Source of the DNA: Dendrolimus kikuchii
Lineage: Eukaryota > Arthropoda > Insecta > Lepidoptera > Lasiocampidae
Direction of reading: 5' to 3'
DNA: 64,000 nt
Assembly: GCA_019925095.2 (NCBI GenBank)
Contig: CM034397.1
Coordinates: forward strand, 3,184,001-3,248,000
Under the pieces are notes generated by a model that searched no databases, was not told the DNA's origin, and saw only the letters and a list, made by a program, of their open reading frames with translations. The translations under genes and the position numbers were made by a program. Of the stretch, positions 56,950 to 64,000 are shown piece by piece (positions within the stretch are counted from its first letter, which is position 1; every line of letters starts with the position of its first letter).

Positions 56950-57103
56950 CGTCCAGTTAGGTGGTTAGGGCTCCAGAGACGGGAACCGCCTTACAATGCG
57001 TACCATGTCCAAGAGTACTGGCCTTCTGTATCTGGCCCTTCACGCATTTACCGAGCGAGAGCCTCTGTAGACGTCGGATGACGCTCTTCGCTACTAGGCC
57101 GAT
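56950..57103 (-). pseudogene. R4/Dong-like LINE, C-terminal fragment 2 (frameshifted)
   Basis: It is homologous to fragment 1: AKSVIRRLQRLSLGKCVKGQ, IQKA, then a frame change before LDMVRIVRRFPSLEP-stop. Confidence 0.55.
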
Positions 57104-57589
57104 ATTATTATTATTATTGTATGTCGGAATTTTTGGCGGGAACTGAAAGGAGATGTTGTGCTTTGCAGTTTTATTTTTTAAAAATGTGTAAAATTACTCT
57201 AAGATGAACAATAGTTGTAGGGTATTGATAGTTTTTGAGTACTAATTTTGTTTTGTGAGAAATGTGAACTGTATAGTCAAATGTGGCATTTTGAGTTGTC
57301 ACAAGAACTCCTTGGAATGGCACTAGCTGACTACCTACAGTTCAGCTGTGCTACACATAGGCTTAAGAAAATGAAGAAACTATATTGTAAACTAAGATCT
57401 GGCTTAAAGGCCTAGCTGCCAAGCCATAAACTTAAATAAAAATTGTATGTCTTTGAAAACGACGGGCCATAAAAAGACCCGGAGTTTTGGCGGGCTTGCG
57501 TGGGGCACCATGGGGAGGCCAACACGTAGAGCGAGGCGACGTAAAGCGGACAAAACGCCTATGCCTCCACTTTTATCATACGCACCGCT

Positions 57590-57735
57590 GAAGAGTGGAG
57601 CAGAATATAGTCTAGGTGTCTTCAAGTCTCGCGTGAACATGTATTTTCTAAGTAAGCGTGCTCTACCTTAGACTGCATTTCCTCCTGACATCAGGCGCAA
57701 TATCAGTCAGACGCGAACCTATTCATTATAAAAAA
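57590..57735 (+). mobile_element. Jockey-like LINE, C-terminal end and 3' UTR
   Basis: The plus frame reads LKSGAEYSLGVFKSRVNMYF and LSKRALP-stop, followed by CTGACATCAGGCGCAATATC and a short tail. It is homologous to the minus fragment at 13012-13130. The GC-rich block before it (57447-57590) has no stops but no recognised content. Confidence 0.6.
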
Positions 57736-57881
57736 AAAGATAAATATTGACAAAAATCTAAATGTGGCGTGACACTGACCGGCGATTGTCCCGGTGATGA
57801 TGTTATTTTTCATTATTTATTAAGTGATGAGTATTTATAGATCTTTAGTATCAACTCATCTCGGTTATTTGTTGTTAATAG

Positions 57882-57937
57882 ACTTGAAGACCGACCACAG
57901 CCAACGACCGTCAGCGTGCCTAATGTACCGAACAGAG
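57882..57937 (+). CDS. Apc: Apc exon 8: 56-bp micro-linker exon
   Basis: The acceptor TTTGTTGTTAATAG ends at 57881 and the donor GTGAGT starts at 57938; it is phase 2 in and phase 1 out. It encodes LEDRPQPTTVSVPNVPNRG with the split codons. There is no known motif. Support is the fit of phases between exons 7 and 9, a strong donor and non-repetitive sequence. It could be alternatively spliced, but skipping it would shift the frame (56 bp). Confidence 0.72.
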
Positions 57938-58049
57938 GTGAGTACGAGTTAAGAGTAATTTTTGCAGCCAGTTTACGTGCTATATTCAAAAGAAAGAAAG
58001 AAAAACATTATTTGAAGAAATTGCGCCCAATTACATTCCTTATACATTA

Positions 58050-58265
58050 TTACTAGCGGCCCCGGCAGACGTTGTCCTGCCTTTAAAAAATAAAATTCTA
58101 GAACCCGATTCCAGAGCCACGTTCCGGTTCTATTTGCGAATCTAAACCATCCGGGTACCCAGTCAAACACACAAAAACAAAATCACCAAAATCGCTCCAG
58201 GTGATTAGGAGGATTCCAGAACCCGATCTCAGCGCCACCTACCCGTTCTAATTGTGAATCTAAAA
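58050..58265 (-). mobile_element. Helitron-like end, two partial copies
   Basis: ACTAGCGGCCCCGGCAGACG is the reverse of the CTAGT end. The AGAACCCGATT ... GAATCTAAA block occurs twice (58098-58146 and 58213-58263), so two partial copies are joined head to tail. Confidence 0.5.
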
Positions 58266-58630
58266 GAGTGATATATTTTTTTTAATTCTAAGTCATGACA
58301 AAATAAAACTAAAAATCTTGCCAAAAAATTAAACTTTATAATTAACAAATATAAAAATAGGGGTTGATCGTAGAGGGGTGAAAATTGAGGATTGTATGTA
58401 TTTTTGTATGTTGTATCATAAAAAAATAGAAATTAAAATTTTTGTTTAAAAAATAAAAAAAAATGTAGGGGTGGACTACCCCTAACATTTAGGGGGATGA
58501 AAAATAGATGTTGGCCGATTCTCATAGATACCGAATAAGCACAAAAAATTTCATCAAAATCGGTCAAGCCGTTTCGGAGGAGTATGGCAACGAAAACTGT
58601 GACACGAGAATTTTATATATTAGAAGATAC
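58266..58630 (+). repeat. Degenerate LINE/Helitron tail
   Basis: AGATGTTGGCCGATTCTCAT, TTTCATCAAAATCGGTCAAG, CCGTTTCGGAGGAGT and GAGAATTTTATATATTAGAA form a common insect repeat tail. The AT-rich part before it has nothing else of note. Confidence 0.45.
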
Positions 58631-58674
58631 ACAAAGCATATTTTGAGAATTTGTACGCCGCATTTTCAGCAAAC

Positions 58675-58745
58675 AAGGTTTGCACTCAGCATATTGCTGT
58701 GTCGGAATAATATCCGACACAACGCTGATTTTCAGTGCAAACCTT
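58675..58745 (+). ncRNA. MicroRNA-like hairpin in the Apc intron 8 (candidate)
   Basis: AAGGTTTGCACT (58675-58686) pairs perfectly with AGTGCAAACCTT (58734-58745). After an internal loop, TGTGTCGGA pairs with TCCGACACA around a short loop. The 71-nt length, ~30-bp stem and small terminal loop are in the pre-miRNA range. It could equally be a tiny foldback transposon. No known miRNA seed is claimed. Confidence 0.3.
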
Positions 58746-59029
58746 CCTTTAGGTGTCAGACCAAAATGACCCCGTTTTGTTATGTTCTACTTATATAATA
58801 TTCAAATTGTAAAAAAACAAATAAATTTTAATGAAAAACTAACAATAAATACGTTGCTACAAAATTAAAATAAATACTCGTGTATCAACTTGTATCGAAT
58901 CATTTATTCGAATACAATTCGCTAGTGCTCGCCGAGTTACACTATCTCGATTACAGCTGTACTGTTTAGGGCCGGCTCGATCGCTGTGATACCACTCTCT
59001 CACAGAATAACGGCCATTTATTTTTATTT

Positions 59030-59300
59030 TTTTATTTTTTTTATTGCAGGAGTTCAGCAGACAGGCAGACGGCCCATTTATTTACATGTAGTTTCCGGCA
59101 TTGGTGACCAGGTTCCAACCTGGTCACCAATGCCGGAACACAACTCAAGGTTGTTATGGCGACATACTTTAGACCAGGGGTGGTAGCCATCCAGTCGGGC
59201 AAATGCCCTACCACCTGGCTGTGGGTTGTTAAGTCGCCTCTTACGACAGGCCGCCCGGCCGCAGGAAATTGTATTCTTTCTCCATTCCTGCAAGGATAAA
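59030..59300 (-). mobile_element. Family-A retroposon copy A13 with internal palindrome
   Basis: It has the T-run and GCAGGAGTTCAGCAGACAGG, then loss of the middle. A 22-bp inverted repeat (59093-59114 / 59117-59138) replaces it, and the rest of the family continues to CTCCATTCCTGCAAGG. Confidence 0.82.
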
Positions 59301-59324
59301 AATTTACATACGTTCAGTAATTTG

Positions 59325-59560
59325 CGCAATCTTTTCCGCTATTTTCGTCTATACCACGACGTAACGACGTTATTTATCGGGATAAAAATTATCCCAAGTT
59401 CCGCGCCGGGATATAAGCTAGCTCTATGTCGAGTTTCATTCGAATTCGTTCAGTAGTTTTCATATGATGCTCTAACAGACAGACAGAGAAATATTATAAA
59501 AATTGCATTTTTATAATGTCCTGGTCGGAATTATCCCGCCTGATTTTTTTGTCACATCGC
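59325..59560 (-). repeat. Family-G repeat, reverse
   Basis: TTATCGGGATAAAAATTATC, AGCTCTATGTCGAGTTTCAT, CATATGATGCTCTAACAGAC and ATAAAAATTGCATTTTTA mirror the 10.65 and 24.86 kb copies. Confidence 0.55.
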
Positions 59561-59607
59561 AACGCATCGTGGAAATTCAAACCGGTTTACAGATTTATTA
59601 TATTATA

Positions 59608-60086
59608 GACTAGCTTCTGCCTGCGACTTCGTCCGCGTGGACTAGTTAAAAAAAAGTTTGGTCTTGGTGTGATGATATTATAGCCTACAGTCTTCCTCGA
59701 TAAATGGACTATCTAATACTGAAAGAATTTTTCAAATCCGTTTTTTATCTTTTATCCGTGCAGGAACGGAGAAAGAATACAATTTCCTGCGACCGGGCGG
59801 CCTATCTTAAGAGGCGACAAAACAACCCACAGCCAGGTGGTAGGGCATTTGCCCGACTAGATGGCTACCATCCCTGGTCTAAAGTATGTCGCCATAACAA
59901 CGTTGAGTTGTGTTCCGGCATTAGTGACCAGGTTCCAGTTTCCCTTAAGAGAGCAGCAGCGCATTTGTAGCAACTTTAGCTATATGTGATCTCCTGCAAT
60001 AAAAAAAAATCAGAGCAGCGGTTCCTGAGATTAGTCCGTTCAAGCAAACAAAGAAACTCTTCAGCTTTATATATTAGTATAAGATA
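59608..60086 (+). repeat. Family-F repeat split by a family-A insertion
   Basis: The left part (TAGCTTCTGCCTGCGACTTC to GAAAGAATTTTTCAAATC) resumes after the insertion with CAGAGCAGCGGTTCCTGAG and ends TATATTAGTATAAGAT at about 60086. The uninterrupted relatives at 20888 and 21148 show the expected order. Confidence 0.68.
59749..60010 (+). mobile_element. Family-A retroposon copy A14 nested in family F
   Basis: CTTTTATCCGTGCAGGAACG to TGATCTCCTGCAATAAAAAA, with a deletion of the ATGTCCATAGGCGATGG part. AAATC at 59734-59738 and just after the A-tail may be a short target duplication. Confidence 0.8.
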
Positions 60087-60106
60087 TGTCCGCACCTGTA
60101 TTGCAG

Positions 60107-60339
60107 GCACCCAAACGCCGGGCGAAGTGTGCAAGGTGTACTTCACGGAGGACACGCCGGCGATACTGTCGAAGGCCGGCAGCAACTCGAACCTGTCGGC
60201 CTTGTCCGTCTCCTCCGGGGTCCCCGAGCAGAGGGGCGAGCGCCGCCGGCCGCACGACAGCCACGACACCTCCGACAGCTCCAACCTGAGCGACTCCGCG
60301 GACCTGCTCGAGGAGTGCATACAGAAGGGCATCGCGAAG
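60107..60339 (+). CDS. Apc: Apc exon 9: degenerate 20-aa repeat and SAMP-like motif
   Basis: It starts after CCTGTATTGCAG (phase 1 in) and ends before GTGAGT (phase 0 out). It encodes VYFTEDTPAILSKAGSNSNL with SALSV, a 20-residue-type repeat, then an Arg/His/Asp/Ser-rich stretch and LSDSADLLEECIQKGIAK. LLEECI is the helix leading into SAMP (Axin-binding) repeats of APC, but the SAMP tetrapeptide itself reads KGIA here. The exon is extremely GC-rich, with C/G-ending codons throughout, so open frames appear on both strands and in other phases; these are shadows. Family-A and family-F repeats reach to within about 20 bp of its acceptor. Confidence 0.92.
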
Positions 60340-60569
60340 GTGAGTCTTTTGCTTAACTACTGTAAAAACCGAGAATCACAAATGAGAAAACAACACAAAA
60401 CACACACAAGATCAATCTCAGAACAGACATTAACCATCCCACTCCACAATAACTACTATGGCAAGAACACTACAAACTACATAATACCCAAATTAATTAA
60501 TCACTCATGTCTAAAAGAAATCTAGAGGAGTTTATTGCATTTTGCTTAAGGGTAGTGAAAAGCGTAATT

Positions 60570-60898
60570 CACCCTTCACCCCGACACTCTCTGAAAGAGA
60601 GTGTCGGGGTGAAGGTAAGGAAAGGAATGCTGCGGTGGTTCGGGCATGTGGAAAGAATGCACGATGAAAGAGTGAATAAACAGATATACAATGCAAAAGT
60701 GGATGGATGCAGAAGTCGTGGAAGGCCACGACACACCTTCCATGATCAAATTGATCGTGTACTAGCAGAAGGTGTAGTCAGGAGCCTTAAGAACAGACGA
60801 GCTTGCATGACAATAAGAATAAGCCTAAATGGCACTCTGTTGTTCGTGCCTACCCTGCAAGGGAACTGGCGTGAAGTTATGTATGTATGTATGTATGT
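60570..60898 (+). mobile_element. RTE-like LINE 3' fragment, copy B11, with 5' snapback
   Basis: AAAAGCGTAATT at 60558-60569 is repeated at 60899-60910 (12 bp). Within it, a 20-bp arm at 60573-60592 is the exact reverse complement of 60596-60615, before the normal element continues to (ATGT)n. A 26-bp deletion lies near 60811 (CATGACAATAAGAATAAG). Confidence 0.88.
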
Positions 60899-60910
60899 AA
60901 AAGCGTAATT

Positions 60911-61189
60911 AGTAGAAATAAAACAATAGATATATAATCTGTATAATTATTATATATTTAGTTATATATTTTTAATATACAAACAACTAATAGCAATTAA
61001 ATAAGTAAAATGTAGTCCTAAAAACATAAAAACCAAAAAACACAAAATAGATAGTAATTAAGAATATAGCAGATAAAATAATATAGTGAGATAAACATAG
61101 AATTGAGATATACAATAGATTAAATAGATATAAGAAGCTTGTGTTAGCGGAAGTAAGAGAATATAAACAAGAATGTAGTGCCTATAATC
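60911..61189. other. Apc intron 9, AT-rich part
   Basis: Very AT-rich; no feature. Confidence 0.5.
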
Positions 61190-61540
61190 CCTATTAATAT
61201 TATAAATGCGAAAGTAACTCTGTCTGTCTGTCTGTCTGTCTGACGTAAAAACTACTGGACCGATTTGGCTGAAACTCAGTATATATATATTTTCGATGCC
61301 GAGAATGAACATAGGATACTTTTTATCCCGGAAAATGGGATAGTTTCCGGGATAAAAGTATATTTGTCTTTTTGTTTGTTATCCTTTTATGGAAAGACTA
61401 TTGGACCGATTTGGCTGAAACTGGGTACATGTATAATTTGAATACCGAGAGTGCCCAAGGGATACTTTTTATCCCGGATAATGGGATACATTTTGAGATA
61501 GATTTATGTAAAGTTTATCCCGGAAACTAGGACAGGTTTT
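61190..61540 (+). repeat. Family-G repeat, two internal units
   Basis: (TGTC)n at 61218-61241, then ACTACTGGACCGATTTGGCT twice (about 61252 and 61401), each followed by ATACTTTTTATCCCGGA. It ends at the 9-bp minisatellite. Confidence 0.55.
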
Positions 61541-61644
61541 GTCCACTGGGTCCACTGGGTCCACTGGGTCCACTGGGTCCACTGGGTCCACTGGGTCCAC
61601 TTGGTCCACTTGGTCCACTTGGTCCACTTGGTCCACTTGGTCCA
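61541..61644. repeat. 9-bp minisatellite, two sequence blocks
   Basis: Six copies of GTCCACTGG (61541-61594) are followed by five of GTCCACTTG (61595-61639) and a partial unit. No spacers are present. The unit translates as a VDP/VDQ repeat on the minus strand, but there is no gene context. Confidence 0.95.
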
Positions 61645-62653
61645 TGTTATCTATTTTGTCAAGTTTTGTCATTTATGTAGTTTACATATAGACGGGTGTG
61701 GTATAGTTTCCGATATAAAATTAAGTGAATCTTTCGGGGGCAAATACATAAAAAAATAATACAATGTAACCTGTACTACCTGCTCTTTAAACAAGAGACG
61801 CACTAACTAAGAGGATCTTTAAATGACAAAAATATAAAATGGAAATTAAAAAACTTTTATTTAGAAAAATTGCAGTGACAGTCTATTTGTATGAACGTTC
61901 GTGACGTACACATGTTATCTGCACATACGATGTGACTAGTTACATGTGAATATGGATGTACAAGTTTTTATTTTTATTTCAATTTATTTTTTTCCTAAAA
62001 TTTGAAATTGCGAGGATGTGTTGCATCACACGCAAACCTCATACATAGGTTTAAGTGCTGCCTTATTTGTATTCATGATGTAAATTTTTAATATAGATAA
62101 ATAAATAAATAAAATGCCGGGGTGGGACACGCCCGCGACCTCGACCACGTTTGACTTGCGATTCCCGCGGGTTTCCCGGGACATACAGGCTACGTTCCAC
62201 TTGAGACTCACAATCTTTCCCGTTCCACTTGCTTGCGGGCGTTACAATCATAAACTCTAGTGGAACGGTTTATGGGGTGACGATGTGTCATTAACGACGA
62301 AATACACAAATGTCATTGGTTGATTTGAAAATCGCGCCTTTTTCAATGTCAATCGATGGAGAGAATTAATGCTCTGTGGTCAACGCTCACTTCGACCCAC
62401 CTCTTGACACGGGTCGTTGTGAGCGCTGTGTGATCGAAAATGATGACGTCTTTAATGACGTTTTCGCCACGACCATAACGGCCGTGGTCGTCATGTGGAA
62501 CGGCAGACTGAGTATTTGGGCTTTGTGAGGTACTAAAGGAACGCGCCCAAAGTACCGGAGCATTTAAAAATAGAATTGTCTATGTTTCTTGCTCACAGAC
62601 ATTCGAGCAAGTCGCGATGTTTTTTTCTGTGTTCATATACACTACTACATATA
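61645..62653. other. Apc intron 9, including an unclassified GC-richer block
   Basis: 62120-62560 is CpG-rich, contains two TGACGT sites (about 62444 and 62456) and short inverted repeats, and matches no repeat family here. Its function is unknown. Confidence 0.35.
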
Positions 62654-62762
62654 CATAACAACCTTGAGTTGTGTTCCGGCATTAGTGGCCAGGCCCAGTC
62701 TCCCTTTAGAGAATGGCAGCACATTAGTAGCACTTTGGTGTTATAAATGTCTATAGATGATT
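62654..62762 (+). mobile_element. Family-A fragment A15
   Basis: CATAACAACCTTGAGTTGTG through TATAAATGTCTATAGATGAT: the middle part only. Confidence 0.72.
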
Positions 62763-63182
62763 GTTCGGTCCTTGCCTAGTATAAACTAGGTAGAACATCG
62801 CTCCATCAATTTTGCTGTCTACCTTCCTTCTGTGTGAGGCGACGGCCACTACAGAGCAGGGTAGGAGCAGCTTTTTTTAAACTCTTACTGTCGACGTCTT
62901 AACGAGACTACAACGCGCCGTGCGCTCATAACTTTTGAATAATATTCATTATACTCATTGTGATTACTGGCCGTTCCAAGAACTTATTATATGTACTTAG
63001 ACTTGTTAAAAGTGTTAGCTCTAAGGTGGAGATTAGTGCCGTGTGCTGTTCCTGTGTGTAATCTGAACCGAGCCAGGAGAGGGCGGATCTCAAGGTTGCT
63101 GGAGCTTCTGCTTTTCTAGTGCAAGGATCTAGGTCATATTTCTCTCATACAGTCCATTACAAATTGAACCAGCATTTTTTCC

Positions 63183-63269
63183 GTAGGCTATAGCGCCCCA
63201 CAATGATGCTAACCGCTTTCCATCAGGGGGAACGTCTGCCTGTCTGCTGAACTCGTGCAATGAAAAAAT
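63183..63269 (+). mobile_element. Family-A fragment A16 (3' end)
   Basis: AACCGCTTTCCATCAGGGGG, CTGCCTGTCTGCTGAACTCG and TGCAATGAAAAAATAA. Together with A15 it may be one old copy split by about 420 bp of inserted sequence. Confidence 0.65.
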
Positions 63270-63420
63270 AACTTCTTTCATTTTATTAAGGCGTCTTTCT
63301 AATACCCAGATACAATTTATTTTGAAAAAATATTTATACGTAAGCGCAGAATACAAAAATGTAAATGGAGAACCAGTTAAATACGAAAGGAGCCTTTTTT
63401 TGTATAATTTTCATATTTAA

Positions 63421-63667
63421 ATAATAATAATAATCAGCAGACAAACACACATATTGTATATTATCCCCACAATTAAGAAAGTTCTGCTTGTGTTGTGAAT
63501 ATTATACAACGGACTGCTCTCGGGCCGATCCCAGACACTCAGACCATGGTAAATAACGAAGAAAATTCGTTTCCGAAATTTACCATGCCAGGAATCGAAC
63601 CCGGAGCCTTTGCTTTGTAGCGAGGTAAGTCGTCAAAGGCTTAGCCCGCTCAACCATAGAGGCCGAC
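63421..63667 (-). mobile_element. tRNA-derived SINE, family C copy C5
   Basis: An (ATA)n tail, the body, GGAATCGAACCCGG (B box) and CTCAACCATAGAGGCC (A-box end) on the minus strand. It ends 51 bp before the acceptor of Apc exon 10. Confidence 0.82.
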
Positions 63668-63718
63668 AATTATAGCATTAATTTATTTAGCCGTAAATGA
63701 TGGCATTTTTGATTTCAG

Positions 63719-63781
63719 GTCGTCAAAAATAAGGGCCCACCATCCGATACTTCGTTGAATCCGTACAGGGATGATGTTTAT
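63719..63781 (+). CDS. Apc: Apc exon 10 (last exon in the window)
   Basis: The acceptor TTTTTGATTTCAG ends at 63718; 21 codons (VVKNKGPPSDTSLNPYRDDVY) follow to a GTAAGT donor at 63782, phase 0 at both ends. The Lys-rich start directly after ECIQKGIAK resembles the basic residues after SAMP motifs in APC (e.g. MPKKKK). A tRNA-SINE ends about 50 bp upstream. The gene continues beyond the window. Confidence 0.82.
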
Positions 63782-64000
63782 GTAAGTGTGACCATTTTTT
63801 TATTCAATATTCGATCTCAATCCTAAAATGGTTATCTATCCAGATTTTAACCAATCCATCGATCGATCCAAAATCCTCGTTTCAATATAACATCTGGTTA
63901 TAAAATCTCACAAAAAAAAAGGGATTGGTCATAAATTTGTGTCCTCCCGAACGTTTCGTTTCACGCAGTTTTAGTTAAGAGTTCTTTAGATTTTGATGAT
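63782..64000. other. Start of Apc intron 10
   Basis: It begins GTAAGTGTGACC; no other feature before the window ends. Confidence 0.7.

Larger units (their letters stand above)
29582..63781 (+). other. Apc: Apc gene, overall span (5' part of the coding region; continues beyond the window)
   Basis: Ten exons are proposed: 29582-29881 (inferred), 45991-47397, 47478-49440, 49958-50153, 50621-50754, 51902-52032, 53487-53581, 57882-57937, 60107-60339 and 63719-63781. Every intron is GT-AG and the phases match at all joins, giving 1526 codons with no stop. APC is a cytoplasmic scaffold of the beta-catenin destruction complex, with Axin, GSK3 and CK1, and also binds cytoskeletal partners through its armadillo domain. 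Known APC order is visible: armadillo repeats, 15-residue repeats, 20-residue repeats, SAMP motif. No stop codon or poly-A signal of this gene lies in the window. Insects can carry two APC paralogues, and I cannot tell which one this is from sequence alone. Confidence 0.93.

Noticed and set aside
60067..60356. Extra ORFs overlapping exon 9 on both strands
   Set aside because: GC-driven shadows of the Apc reading frame; they do not fit splice phases.
61541..61644. CRISPR-like regular repeat
   Set aside because: 9-bp units without spacers in a eukaryotic intron: a minisatellite.
61469..61672. VDP/VDQ-repeat protein on the minus strand
   Set aside because: The ORF is just the translation of the minisatellite and its repeat-derived flanks.

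Overview
The window is AT-rich, intron-rich eukaryotic DNA, loaded with lepidopteran-type retroposons. It is best read as moth or butterfly nuclear DNA. The evidence is insect-type splice sites (GTAAGT donors, T-rich acceptors), tRNA-headed SINEs, RTE-, R1-, R4/Dong- and Jockey-like LINE ends, Helitron-like CTAGT termini and Penelope-like remnants. Nothing in it is bacterial or viral.

One host gene can be followed with confidence: the plus-strand orthologue of Apc (adenomatous polyposis coli, a Wnt-pathway scaffold). Nine exons from 45991 to 63781 join in one unbroken frame of 1426 codons with matching intron phases. They encode an acidic/serine-rich lead, the complete armadillo domain, two 15-residue and several 20-residue beta-catenin-binding repeats, and a SAMP-like Axin-binding site. 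The gene runs off the right edge, so the basic and C-terminal regions are missing. An exon at 29582-29881 ends in a perfect donor and joins in phase 0 across a 16.1 kb intron. I infer it is the first coding exon. A CpG-rich island ending in a GTAAGT donor at 4213 may be an upstream non-coding first exon.

Layout: 1-29 kb is repeats and unremarkable AT-rich DNA. It holds Helitron-like ends, a large foldback at 7.7-8.2 kb, Penelope-like remnants at 19.7-25.3 kb, an R1-like GC-rich island at 26.2 kb, and hAT-like and pogo-like non-autonomous transposons at 27.3-28.5 kb. 29.6-46 kb is the presumed first Apc intron, filled by RTE-like insertions, a ~300-bp retroposon (family A) and tRNA-SINEs. 46-64 kb is the Apc body, with introns carrying the same families, several ending within tens of bases of a splice acceptor.

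Most interesting is a conserved motif in three Penelope-like repeats (19.7, 23.5 and 25.2 kb). It can be drawn as a small type I hammerhead ribozyme with a swapped C3/G8 pair. Other leads are a microRNA-like hairpin in an Apc intron, several perfect short hairpins, textbook 9-14 bp target-site duplications around RTE insertions, and a possible minus-strand terminal exon at 9.1 kb with a faint histone-fold look. A wholly new system is not evident.
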